Positions 10,370 through 20,519 of a stretch of 23,792 nucleotides of DNA are shown here, one piece after another. The first letter of the stretch is position 1. Each line of letters begins with the position of its first letter. Source of the stretch: Chara braunii (lineage: Eukaryota > Streptophyta > Charophyceae > Charales > Characeae); assembly GCA_003427395.1 (NCBI GenBank), contig BFEA01000563.1, forward strand, positions 340,936-364,727. The letters run 5' to 3'. The position numbers and the translations under genes are program-made. The notes under the pieces were generated by a model. The model was given only the letters and a program-made list of their open reading frames with translations. It had not been told where the DNA came from and did not search any database.

Positions 10370-13227
10370 TGCTGTATCTGAGGAGACTTCGTACTATTTC
10401 TCTTTACTTTGTAGGGTGCTTTAAATTGATATTACAACAATGATCAGAAAATGGAAGGTCAGAAACTCAGTCAGTGTCCCATCAGTGTCCCATCAATCAT
10501 TGTTGTTATTGTTGATGTAGTTGCAGTTGCCCCTCTTTTTTTTTTCCTTCTTCTCTTTTTTTTGTGGTTTGGCTGGCTCAGATTAACCAACATTTGGAGG
10601 AGGGAACCAGGGATTAACGGAAGACATGGGAAGGTTGGGGAGGCTAAGCGAGAAAGATGAAACTCATTTGCCAGCGAAGGATGTGTCTAACGAAATGCCC
10701 TTGCTTCTGTTGTCACCTTTCACTTGGCCAACTCTCTCATCATCGTCGAACCTCCTCAGTAATCCTTGCCCACCCTTCTTCTTATTTTTCCAAGAATTGC
10801 GAAGATGATTACAAACTCAAGCGTTGCTGTTGTGAAGACCTTCTCTCGAATCCTCACTATCTCTTGGCTGACAAGAGTGTCTTTGCCCTTCAACATACAA
10901 GATTCCTCCCTCCTACTCACCCCCTCCCGCCCACATAACAAGATTTAATGGCACCTCGTAGCTGACGTGGCACTCAAACTTCAGATTGTCTACTTGCGAT
11001 CTCGTCCCCTTCTGCTGTATTCCTTTCTCTTTGCCCTCTTTTGCCCTAACCCCCTATTCCATAGGTGATTAACCTGTCTATTACCTTCACATTCGTTGGT
11101 GTTTGGTCGCGCATGCATTAGCCGCTCGCATTCCTAGACTTCTACAACCTTCCCTAGAATTATGTTATACCCCTGTTTTGAGAATGGCGTGTCTTGATGT
11201 ACCGCTTTTCAGTCACCACGAAGCTGTCCACTAACCCTCTTAAGAATGGTATGTTGCTACCTCCCTTACCTCAGTCACCACACGGTAGTCTCCACTCTGG
11301 GTAATTGTGAATGTGGATTCGTTGTATCGCCCTTTCGATGATAGCAGATTGACTACTTTGTGATCCTCCTCAAGGCTCTGATATCACTATTACTCTTCTG
11401 CCTCCTTAGGTTTTCATGTGATGGTCGAAATAGTTGAGATAACCTTTATCCTCCGCTCAGCTAATCTTCTCTCCATCACTCGCCCTCACCGAGTTCCTAC
11501 CTATTTTCCCCTTTTACACCTCCTTTCTCCTATTGTTTCCACCCCTCCCATCCAATTGGATCGTCCTCCTCTTCTTGTTGATGAGATGGTTTGCTTTTCA
11601 AGTGCACTGTGTGCCCCTGTCCCTACTTCCTTATCAGGTTTCTCACTTATATTTCAAGCTTTGTTTCTCAACGCACAGGTGCAGTATATTCTGTGTAGAT
11701 ATAGCTATGCCCCAATACTTACTTTGTTGTCACAAAATTCTAAAAAAAAAACGATAAATGATGATACGTTGTCAGGTACTGCTTCTAGTGAAAAAGTAGT
11801 TTTCAACATCGTTGATTCGGTCGTCCTTGGCGCCGTAATACCTCCTTCCTCCTCAACCCCTTAAAAGTGAAAGGCGAAGGACGATGCAGGACGTCCGAGA
11901 CGGTCATCCTCGTTCTCCTCCCACCCCTTTTCCCTCATCTCCTTCATCTGTTGTTGAAACACTTTCAAGCGCTCTCTCCAATGTTGCCGAGAAAAATGAA
12001 TTTTTCAGTAATGGAGACATTCTGAGTAGACCCTCCCCGCCACTATGATTTTTTGGCTTTTCAACCGTCAACTTTTGTCGATCGGCCTAAAAAAAAATCA
12101 GCGGGCTAACATCACCTATCAACCCTCTGTTGACGAGCCGATCATTTACAACCTACCTTGTTACACAAGCCTCCTTCCCAAAAAATAAGAAGGCAGATTA
12201 GGAGTGCTCGAAACTTGAGTCGACATAGTACGTTCAACTTGTCAGACGCACATGAAACGCTTCGACTCCCACAAAGGCTTACTCCGCTTCTCTCCTTCGG
12301 TGTTGAGAACGAGCCAACACACACATTGTCAAAGCTAGCCGCAAAAAGCGTTCTGACTTAGGAAACTCCGCGGGGAATTCATGACTTGCTAGTTGGCAGA
12401 GAAGGTTTTCCAACCCACGACACTGAACCATCCCTCCCTCCACGTCAGCCTGTGAGGGAGCTAGTGCCCTTACTTGGTCACGTGTGCGTTAGGCGCCCTC
12501 ATGGTTGTCCCGACCCTATGTTCTGCTAGAAAATTTATGCTCATTTTGCACATTTGGTCAGTGGTGGAGCAAGGCCCTCGATCTCCACAACTCTCGTGGC
12601 AAAGGTAAGTACGTGTTTTTTTTTTTTTTTTTTCCGAAAGTCGATACATTTTTTTTCTTTTATCTTTCTTTTCTTAGTAAGCCTTGCCAACGAGACATGG
12701 CAGTTTGTTCTAGATTTCGTTACTTGGTCGTAGTAAACAGCAGAATGCTTCGATACTGTATTTCTGGGAAGATGCAGTATAAGAGAAAAAATAACAAAAG
12801 CGAAAACGACCCAAACCCAAATCGCCCGCTCAGACCCATATTGCCCGCCCCTAATTTGCAACGGAAAAAAACTTTATCTATACCTCAGAAAGGAAACAAT
12901 CCACGACGCCCTATACTAAATAAAATTGCAACGACCTTGACAAGGCATCAATGGACGACACCCTATACTAAACTAAATTGCAACGGCCTTGATAAGATAA
13001 CCTGCCCTACCACCGGTCTTAGGGACACCTGCGACCGAACTCTATTTTCTACTATCGAAGACCCCAAAAGAACCCGTCCTACTGCACGACCTTACCGAAA
13101 ATAGAAAGAACATGAAACGACGAAAATAAAACCCACACAAGCGCAACCTCCTGGCTGCGAACACAGTTTTACTCTGACCAGCGAGTTACCAAGTGAAAAG
13201 GATATGATCATATATTTCAGTATGTGT

Positions 13228-13229
<2 letters not shown>
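10370..13229. other. Long region without a recognised gene
   Basis: Open frames here (for example 11418-11864 and 12158-12361 on plus) are short, carry no motif I know and have no clear splice architecture. The 12158-12361 frame, with RRQIRSARNLSRHSTF, looks somewhat protein-like and could be a decayed transposon ORF, but I cannot name it. Visible structure is limited to a diverged tandem duplication of about 65 bp at 11181-11310, a short repeat CAGTGTCCCAT near 10473-10498, poly(T) at about 12617-12633 and the 52-bp tandem pair at 12903-13001. Confidence 0.4.
12903..13001. repeat. 52-bp tandem duplication
   Basis: Two head-to-tail units begin at 12903 and 12955 and share ACGACGCCCTATACTAAA and AAATTGCAACGRCCTTGA with a few substitutions. 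The period is 52 bp. No wider array is seen. Confidence 0.75.

Positions 13230-13283
<54 letters not shown>
13230..13283. repeat. (TC)27 microsatellite
   Basis: A pure dinucleotide tract, followed by a wider pyrimidine-rich stretch to about 13500. The open frames encoding Leu-Ser or Arg-Glu repeats across it are artefacts. Confidence 0.97.
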
Positions 13284-13285
<2 letters not shown>

Positions 13286-13504
13286 CCCCCCAGATATCTT
13301 TATCCCCCAATTTTTTGGATTCTTCTTATTCTCAGGATTGAAACTGGTCTGATCAGCTCTCCCATTTGTTGCCTCTCTCTTTCCGTCTCTCCCCCCCACC
13401 CCTCTCTCTCTCCCTCTCTCTTTCCTCTTGCAACCTCCCACACTTCTTCCTACTCCTCCTCATCTCTCTCCTTTGTTCCATTCACATCCTTTCTTCATCT
13501 TGTG

Positions 13505-13646
13505 TCTATTTATTTATTTTTTCGACAACACCCCCCGCAGTGCTAGTGTTGCTGGTAAAAGCAGACAACACTAGTACCCGGGGAGAGACTCCATCAATTG
13601 GTGGGGAGCATCACCTGCTGGGAAACGAGTCCAGTGTCCCTTATAC
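13505..13646 (-). mobile_element. Conserved LINE/SINE 3'-tail element, copy 2, with A-rich tail
   Basis: Read on the minus strand it ends in an A-rich tail (AAAAAATAAATAAATAGA, complement of 13505-13522). Next to the tail is a hairpin: CTAGTGTTG (13543-13551) pairs with CAACACTAG (13566-13574), with an inner CTG/CAG extension. Then come ACTCC (13588-13592) facing GGAGC (13605-13609) and the 5-bp stem with 7-nt loop (13618-13634). The primary sequence of the last 60 bp matches the other three copies, while the outer hairpin is conserved in shape rather than sequence. It is probably the 3' end of a truncated LINE or a partner SINE. Confidence 0.65.
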
Positions 13647-13659
13647 ACAGAATGAATCA

Positions 13660-14767
13660 GGAACATGTCAGGGTTTTTCCATCGTGGACCCCTCACAAAA
13701 TCAATGAATTCAATTACATCGGACCTCATATCAATTCAATGAATTTTTTAACTTCACACTAACTAAGGGTTCAGTGTTGATAAGAGCTCGAGTAATAATA
13801 ATAAAAAGAGGTAAGTACGTTGATGTCACCTTGGAGTATCGAATGGGCAAAAAAAACATGCATCGACAACGAAAACCGCGCCAAGTTCGAAAAGGCAACA
13901 GAAGTACCGACAGTTGTGGTGTTAGACCGGGTGTCATATTTACAGAGGTCGGCCATGATGTCTGAGGGGAAAAGAAAACAAAACAAAAAAATCCCAATGG
14001 ATACTTTTGGACCACAATCACTCATTTCGAGTTGGCGAGTGTTTTCTTTGCCCGCACGAGTTTTTTTTGCCCTTAGGGTTTTAAAACATGCCGCATCCGC
14101 CATTATTTCTAATAGAAAGAAAAGACCTGGATGGCTCAATTTGGTCGGCCGTATGGCATATGTTCTTTACTTGCGCTCCAACCCACGTGGGTGAATAGTA
14201 AGCCCATCCATCCACATAATTGTTGATAACCAGACCTCAAGGTAGTTCCCCTTATGAAAAGAAAAAGAAAAAATAGACGAAAACTCGTCGGTGTTGCGTG
14301 TGCTGTTCTCTCTCTCCCTCTCTCAGTCATTTGACATTTTCATCTCCATCTCTCTGAGCAACTCAACGCAATTTTTCTTTTTTTTTAACAAGCGCGGACG
14401 CGACAGGTTTTGAGTTTGGAAAGACAAAAAAAACACCTGTCGGGAAAGATATCACGGTGCAAGTTTGAAATGCAATTTCGGTTGAGATAGATCTGTTGGC
14501 CCTTTTCCCCCTCTTTTCCTGTCTGACACCACAACCCACCCCCTTGCAGTTATAACACATGTGCGTTTGTCATGGTCGCGGTACTTTTATTGTTTTTCGA
14601 AACTCAGTAACTGTTTCCTTTGCCAATGAAACTGTGTTGTGACATCAACATACTCACCCCTTTGTTTTTTTTAGATAGGTAATTCAAAAGATAAGATTTA
14701 TCCCTGCTTAGCCGTGTTTAATCGGTAAGGAACTCTCGGGGCTTCATGTTATCCTAGATTCTCTCCA

Positions 14768-14770
<3 letters not shown>
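13660..14770. other. Region without a recognised gene
   Basis: Overlapping short frames on both strands have no known motif. A minus-strand ATG at about 14103 opens a frame near a telo-box-like AAAACCCTAA. It could be a first exon, but nothing downstream supports it. The sequence TCAATGAATT is repeated near 13703 and 13737. I see no RNA gene. Confidence 0.3.

Positions 14771-14771
<1 letters not shown>

Positions 14772-14823
<52 letters not shown>
14772..14823. repeat. (CT)26 microsatellite
   Basis: A pure dinucleotide tract with a second CT-rich stretch beyond it. Confidence 0.97.
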
Positions 14824-14830
<7 letters not shown>

Positions 14831-14930
14831 TTTTCCCCCTGTTTTTGCCTCCCTGCTCTCTCCGTTTGCTCCCCCTCCTCCTTGGTTTTATCTTCGTTTT
14901 TGAGGGACGGGGGGGGGCAACTACATGGGA

Positions 14931-15091
14931 GTCACAAAAACGAGCTATAATTGCACTATGGGCCAAGATACAGTTTCAAATTGCAGTTCGGGCAATGTAT
15001 ACAACCTCGCTTTCTGGCTAGGTAGGGTGCCTGAAGTGCAATTGCAAAATGTATTTTGCCCCATACTGCAATTATAACTCGTTTTTGTGAC
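14931..15091. mobile_element. 161-bp foldback MITE, copy 2
   Basis: Almost the whole element folds on itself. The outer 25 bp (14931-14955 against 15067-15091) differ at one position, and the pairing continues inward to arms of about 64 bp with roughly 80% match, leaving a loop of about 30 nt. It has no coding capacity. Length and the internal phrase GTGCCTGAAGTGCAATT tie it to the element at 816-978. If transcribed it would give a long hairpin RNA suited to small-RNA processing. A clear target-site duplication was not found. Confidence 0.8.
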
Positions 15092-15118
15092 TTTGCCTAA
15101 ATATGTGTCAGAGTTGTC

Positions 15119-15215
15119 ACAAGAGATGATACGAGCATACTCTTGTAATAGTTGTGTGGCTCCAAGCTATTGGTGGGGAGCTTCACCTGCTGGAAACCAC
15201 GTCCAGTGTCTCACA
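15119..15215 (-). repeat. Conserved LINE/SINE 3'-tail element, copy 3
   Basis: It contains ACAAGAG/CTCTTGT (15119-15125, 15140-15146), then GCTCC/GGAGC (15159-15163, 15177-15181), then CTGGA-AACCACG-TCCAG (15190-15206). It matches the other three copies in order and spacing. No obvious poly(A) lies next to it; the hairpin MITE at 14931-15091 abuts instead. Confidence 0.65.
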
Positions 15216-15494
15216 TGTAACATATACTAAAACCAAACTGAGGTAAAGATACTGATTGTGCGTACAGGCGGCCTCTTCAGCCCATCCTTGGACGCCAAAT
15301 GCTGACTTTTAAGCCCTGGCCTCCTGTACCCAGTAGTGAACTCGCCTGACCAACCTCACAGACCATACCACTGTAACTCCACATGAGAGAGGTGGTTGGG
15401 GGGAAGGGGTCAGGGAACTCCTCAGGAGAGGGCGCATTGGGATTGGACTGTCCTTTGTTTCTGTCTGATTCCCTCTTAGTTTCATCATCAATGC

Positions 15495-16305
<811 letters not shown>

Positions 16306-16370
16306 GGGGCCAGTCTCGAATCCGCAACCTACATCTTACAATGCAGGCGCCCTAATAACTGGGCTCCGAA
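16306..16370 (-). mobile_element. tRNA-like SINE head (Thr-like, degenerate)
   Basis: On the minus strand the D-arm-like GAGCCCAGTTATTAGGGC is followed by an anticodon-arm-like CTGCA-TTGTAAGA-TGTAG and a B box GGATTCGAGAC. The loop is 8 nt and the acceptor stem does not close, so it is not a working tRNA. The layout is shared with the tRNA-like sequence at 16428-16496, which lies just upstream in the same orientation. Confidence 0.55.
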
Positions 16371-16427
16371 CATTCACTGCGTGTGAATGGTCATGCGTCG
16401 GTTAACGCCTGCAGGTGGTCCATGTGC

Positions 16428-16496
16428 AAGGGTTCCCACACCCTCAGACCACAATGCACATTTCCAATCGGTGCTCTGTCCATTGAGCTATCGACC
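16428..16496 (-). mobile_element. tRNA-like SINE head
   Basis: On the minus strand GGTCGATAGCTCAATGGACAG has a good A box and a closed D stem GCTC/GAGC. It is followed by CACCGATTGG and TGTGGTCTGAGG. The last phrase also occurs in the tRNA-like sequences at 19492-19559 and 21297-21365, which marks one SINE family. The B box is degraded. Confidence 0.6.
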
Positions 16497-16648
16497 ACTT
16501 GCTAAAGATGGGAATACCCGCTATACCCAGTCCTTGTGCGAACTTGCATCTAAACCCAAAAAGGACCGGTGAAAATTATTTGCATGCCCACGACCGAGGT
16601 GGACCCAGGTGGGTACCGGAAGTTGCGCTTATAACCAACCACCCGAAT

Positions 16649-17056
16649 CACTAGCGGTTAATGGAAGGCCAAAAATTCGGGGGTTTTCGCCGCATCGCTA
16701 CAGAAAATGTCATCGAAACTTTTGCGAACAAACAATGCAAGGTCATAATACAAACATAAAAAAAAAAAAAAAAAACAGGCCAAAAAAATAAAAAAATCAA
16801 ACTCAAAAGCACTATAAAACCCCATTCGGAGTAGCTTTCGGAGTTCGCCAAAGTTTTTTTCGAGTCCCGTGTTTTTGCTAAGTGTTTTGATACTAGTCCA
16901 AATACGGCGAAACTGAATACAGATATACCCTAAAGCACATATGTATAAGGCAAAAAGAAAAATCGAGAAAAAAATACAAATTCATGGAAATATGGCAGTT
17001 TTGGTAAAAAATTCGTCAAAATTCGCCAAATTTTGGGCCTTCCATTAACCGCTTCT
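16649..17056. mobile_element. 408-bp TIR element with 9-bp flanking repeat (Mutator-like, non-autonomous)
   Basis: Terminal inverted repeats at 16653-16680 and 17026-17053 agree at 26 of 28 positions (AGCGGTTAATGGAAGGCC on the left end). The direct repeat CACCCGAAT lies just outside both ends (16640-16648 and 17057-17065). A 9-bp duplication is the mark of Mutator-superfamily transposases. The interior is A/T-rich, includes an 18-nt A run near 16758 and has no transposase frame. It is probably a deletion derivative moved in trans. Confidence 0.65.
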
Positions 17057-17065
17057 CACCCGAAT

Positions 17066-17400
17066 GCACAAATTATGGACATACCCAAGTAAAATCATGG
17101 CCATACCGGGGACTGAGGTGGACCGCTCAAATTATTCATATACTCTATTATCAAATGGTTGTAATTATGCTCATACCCAGCAGCCGTTGGCCCACCACGG
17201 TCAACTTGGTGGGTTTGAATAATTTTGTGGTCCGCCATCCAAGGCCTGCCACTGAGTGTGGGTACACCCACAATTTTGGCAGCCCGACTTCTGGGCGTGA
17301 TAATAATTTTGTGGTGTGAACCGGAGGCCCTGCATGTCTGGTTATGCCCACAATTTCGCACAGGGGAAAGTTGTGATCTATGCCAGTAATTCACACCAGA
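17066..17400. repeat. Degenerate interspersed repeat stretch
   Basis: The 14-mer AATAATTTTGTGGT occurs at 17218 and 17302, 84 bp apart. Related phrases such as CATACCCA, CACAATTT and GGTGGACC recur from about 16570 to 17360 in both orientations. It has no coding content. It may be an old element into which the 408-bp TIR element inserted. Confidence 0.45.
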
Positions 17401-17570
17401 GGACTTTTTTTTGAATGCTCCTCTTCGTGGTCACGACCAAATTCAGTCTGTAAGTTCCCGGACAGAGTGAATGGTGCTCTACCTCAGACAGAGTGTTACA
17501 TGACGCGTGTGCATACCACAATGTTCCTCTCCGTTCAACTCTCCTTCAAATCGGTCCCGACCCCATATGC

Positions 17571-17606
17571 ATCTTGAGATCTCCTTCACATCTTGAGATC
17601 TCCACA
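17571..17606. repeat. Short tandem duplication (CATCTTGAGATCTCC)
   Basis: The phrase CATCTTGAGATCTCC occurs twice, about 18-19 bp apart, just left of the TIR element at 17621. Confidence 0.7.
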
Positions 17607-17620
17607 CCTTATCTACTGTT

Positions 17621-17780
17621 TACCACGTGTTTCCATCCACAGTTGACAGTTGGCAGCAGAATTGTACGCTCCACCATGTTGGTTTGTGGATGGGGTTGAG
17701 ATCAAAAACGAGATCAGCCACACCTTGGGCATTGATGTTTTCTGCTGCCAGTTGTCAGCTGCGAATGGAAACACGTGGTA
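17621..17780. mobile_element. 160-bp MITE with G-box-containing termini
   Basis: Inverted arms of about 40 bp (17621-17660 and 17741-17780) start and end with TACCACGTGTTTCC and GGAAACACGTGGTA, exact over 14 bp, and differ at a handful of inner positions. The terminal CACGTG is the G-box core bound by plant bHLH/bZIP factors. The central 80 bp is non-palindromic and non-coding. The terminal sequence differs from the other 160-bp family. Confidence 0.7.
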
Positions 17781-18226
17781 GGCAGTGGATGAGGTGTGGA
17801 GATGGGGATGAGAAAGTGGGAGTAGATGAGGAGGGACGAGGAGGAAAGGTGGGAGGGGGAAAAGGTAGAGGAAAACGAGCAAGTGGAGGTGTAAAGTTGT
17901 CAGCAGCAGGAGGGGGAGGAGGAGGAGAAGGACGGTGTCTAACGTGGAAGAATCTTACCTGGGTGGCTATGGCAACACACGACCGAATTGACAGCAAGGA
18001 CAACAAACGATGAGCTAAACGTGGGCGTCATAACGCACGGTCTCTTGCATACCCCCTTGGGTTGATGCAGGTCAGCTATTACAGACACCGCCTGCGCAAC
18101 GCCCAAGAGTTATCCACAATGTTGTATGCCAGGTGTCGATGCTATGTGGGTTGCTTGTCGCTGTTAGTCGTGGTTGTTCTGTTGATCTCCCCAGTATGGC
18201 ATATCACACATAGGTCACATTCGCAA
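17781..18226. other. Purine-rich stretch, no gene recognised
   Basis: From about 17780 to 17935 the plus strand is almost pure G/A and the frames across it read as Gly/Lys/Glu-rich low complexity. Beyond that nothing recognisable is seen. Confidence 0.35.
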
Positions 18227-18292
18227 TTGTTGCTCATATGGTAGAATCTTCTAGTCGCATGTCATAGATCACGGGTTCAAGTTCAGCTTGGG
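18227..18292 (+). mobile_element. Possible tRNA-like SINE head
   Basis: GCTCATATGGTAGAATC resembles an A box and D arm, and ACGGGTTCAAGTTC resembles a B box at tRNA-like spacing. Stems are poorly closed. This is a weak call. Confidence 0.4.
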
Positions 18293-18431
18293 AATTTGGG
18301 GGGGGTCTTGTCCAGCTTGACCTGTCATCTCTTCAAAAGAACACAGAGTTCCCTCTACATAGTGGTGCATATATTTGACCTTCAGGCATAATAAAAAACT
18401 TGAAAAATATAGCTCGCTACACAGTTACACA

Positions 18432-18530
18432 GAGCATTACATAGCCTTCGGGCATATACAAAAACATGGCTTGTGAACATACACATGGCCTACGGGCGTA
18501 CACATACATAGTTTCCGGGCACACATATAC
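18432..18530. repeat. Degenerate minisatellite of about 25 bp
   Basis: Four imperfect units follow the pattern ACATRGCCTTCGGGCATACAC. Further decayed units lie upstream near 18380. Confidence 0.55.
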
Positions 18531-18698
18531 ATACAACTATAATACCAAACTGGGGGGGTCTATCAGGTAGATGACGGGTATCTGCTCATGCATGGCTTAC
18601 ACTCTAGGGTAGGGTAGGGATATAAGTCGCTCTGGCTAGTCTGAGTTCCACCTAACCTTGGGTAAGTTAGGGGAAGGACGGTAGGATGTGTCCGTGGG

Positions 18699-18920
18699 CT
18701 AGCTTGCCTTGCCTAGGTACTCCTGCTGGGTAAACTCTTTGATATTGGGCATGTAGAAAAAAATTGCATGAGCCTGGCGTTCGAAGTTCCCGTACGACAA
18801 GGTTCGTCCACTTCCGCTTCCATTAGGGCTGAGGGACTGCCCAACCTTGTTGCTTGCCACTGCTGTCTGGTCCAAGTTGCCCTTGATATAGGTAGGGTGA
18901 TGGTCCTGAGTGTTGGTCAC
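18699..18920 (-). other. Coding-like fragment, unidentified
   Basis: The frame has a composition like real protein (RTLSYGNFERQAHAIFFYMP, then EFTQQEYL), unlike the low-complexity frames around it. I do not recognise a family. It may be a transposon relic or one exon of a spliced gene. No start or splice sites can be fixed. Confidence 0.25.
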
Positions 18921-19069
18921 ACGAGGTAAGATAGTGGGGATAGGAGGTGCGCTGGGATAAATAATATGGGGAAGGGTAGGGAAAGTGACCTATCCTGTCA
19001 GGACAAGCATCGGCTGCTGCTGCCAGCGATCACCAAGGAAGGTGGCCTATCTGTTTCATTTTATTTTTT

Positions 19070-19204
19070 TACGTTTTTTTTTTTCCCTTTTATTTGAGTC
19101 ATCCCCTGAGGTGATCCCTCTTCAACTGTCTCCACAATTTCCTCAGATTCTGCATCAGAAGCGTCCCCCCTAGACGATGCTGCATTTATATCCGTTTCTC
19201 CCAA
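19070..19204 (-). pseudogene. Acidic/basic coding-like tail, possible LINE ORF1 end
   Basis: Minus-strand translation gives DASDAESEEIVETVEEGSP followed by a Lys-rich end and a stop. Acidic runs followed by a basic KGKKK tail are common at the C-termini of plant LINE ORF1 proteins, but there is no domain to confirm this. Confidence 0.3.
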
Positions 19205-19253
19205 TTGCAGATAATTTGCAGGTTGTGGACCCGGAAATGCGCCTTCCCTTCCC

Positions 19254-19462
19254 TTAAACCATCAGTACTTGGCCCAACTATCGGTTGCGGCCCTTTCCCG
19301 TTAACGCGCCGCGACATTTGGGCTTCGGCCTACCGGACCGCATTGGCTGGAGGGCACAACCAAAATGAAAACAGAAAAGACCGATGACGATTCAGTAGGA
19401 CTTGGCGTGCAGGGGGCTGGGAGGCTTGGCTTCGATAGTTGGGCCAAGTACTGGTGGTTTAA
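19254..19462. repeat. 30-bp inverted repeat, 149-bp spacer
   Basis: The arms 19254-19283 and 19433-19462 are reverse complements with one mismatch (core AGTACTTGGCCCAACTATCG). Each arm has a CAGATWATYTGC-like phrase on its outer side (19208-19219 and about 19485-19495). The parts therefore look like two copies of one short element inserted tail to tail, not a single MITE. Confidence 0.7.
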
Positions 19463-19491
19463 CCCCCGTTTTCCTTTGGTTTACAGATAAT

Positions 19492-19559
19492 CTGCCGGCT
19501 TTGAACCTGCAACCTCAGACCACATTGGCAACCGGTGCCCTAACCACCGAACCAAGCCC
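19492..19559 (-). mobile_element. tRNA-derived SINE head
   Basis: On the minus strand TTGGTTCGGTGGTTAGGGCACC is followed by GGTTGCCAATGTGGTCTGAG and a B box AGGTTCAAAGCC. It shares the phrase TGTGGTCTGAGGTTGC with the plus-strand copy at 21297. It abuts the start of LINE #2 at 19560, suggesting insertion into or next to that LINE. Confidence 0.65.
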
Positions 19560-20519
19560 TTTATGCCTTTTAGATTGCCCTATGGCAAACCAGATTTGGC
19601 GATGGTGGGCAGCAACATGGAAAAACCTCACAGGAGTGGATCTCCCATGGGACCCAATTGTGCTACTGCTAGACCAACCATCGTTGACCCAAACCATATG
19701 GACTACCTTCCAGTCGACTCTCTTCATTTACACAAGACTGGAGGTACTTATGACTATTTGGCGCGCACGTTGTTCCCATGAAAGACAGGAGTCCAGCTTC
19801 GGATACCTCCAATCCAAACAACACATTGTTGAAACAATCCGTACAAATGTGCAAAAGGCGTGGTCACGCTTCAACAACACACTTAAAACAACCACTGACC
19901 CGACAAAAAAAGTACAGCTCACGAATGCCTTCAAACAAACATGGCTTCACCCGGCCCAAAAAAATAGGTTTTTGCAGGGGGACCATAACATGCAATGGAA
20001 GCCATGGTGGACGGACGAACGAAGCTGGCAGTGGAAAACACCGCCCTCGTTCAGCCGACATCCACCGGACCAGCCCGTGATGGTGCCTCCCGTCTTCAGC
20101 CAGTGCAACCGCAACCCAACAGGCTCCCAATAGCACAATACAAATACTGCACAAAACACAAACCCACAATTGCCACACACACCGCCTCCGAGCACACCCC
20201 GAAGTCCCAGACCGCCCCCGCATCCTCTGCTCCCAAACGGATCCCCACCACTGACCCCCCTACCCCCATTAACTCCACTCTCCTGCCAACCGACCTCTCA
20301 AACACCTCCCCCGCTGCCAGAAGGTACCCCGCCAGCGACCCCCCTACCCCCTGCAGACCTCCCCCCCTCACAACTAGCAAGTCCAGTACCTCCACCGCTC
20401 CTGGAAGATACCCCGCCCCAGCTCCCTTGCCCCCCAACGGATTCTCCCCTTTTGGAAGAACACCTTTCCCTAACACTGTCCTCCCCTCCCCCCCCTCATC
20501 GCATGGCCCCGTCGAAAAC
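19560..20519 (+). pseudogene. LINE #2: ORF2 C-terminal fragment with proline-rich tail
   Basis: In one frame the sequence encodes LLDCPMANQIWRWWAATWKN, a match in pattern to the end of the zf-RVT region (DCP..N.IW.WW). It continues with a helical, Trp/Arg-rich segment (TIWRARCSHERQESSF, then VQKAWSRF), as in the C-terminus of plant L1 ORF2. A single in-frame TAG at 20131-20133 interrupts it. After the stop the same frame reads on as a strongly proline-rich region until the sequencing adapter at 20520. Reverse transcriptase and endonuclease are absent, so the element is 5'-truncated. An ATG at 19402 belongs to the neighbouring repeat, not to this ORF. The right-hand continuation is unreliable because of the adapter. 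Confidence 0.72.

Noticed and set aside
13217-13546. Leu/Ser and Arg/Glu repeat proteins over CT tracts (also at 14754, 15277-15763, 21739-22526, 23269-23779)
   Set aside because: Pure consequences of dinucleotide or hexamer repeats read in frame; no domain.
13587-13646. Repeat with CTGCTGGGAAACG read as a hammerhead variant
   Set aside because: No CUGANGA element and no three-stem arrangement; it is the LINE tail element.
13771-14139. Minus-strand gene starting near 14103 with a telo-box-like AAAACCCTAA
   Set aside because: No recognisable domain, the frame ends without support, and the box lies inside the frame.
18603-18622. TAGGGTAGGGTAGGG as telomeric repeat
   Set aside because: Only three imperfect units and not the plant TTTAGGG register; chance or local duplication.
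19402-19559. ATG at 19402 as start of a 243-aa protein
   Set aside because: The first 53 codons are inverted repeat and SINE sequence; only the part from about 19560 resembles LINE ORF2.
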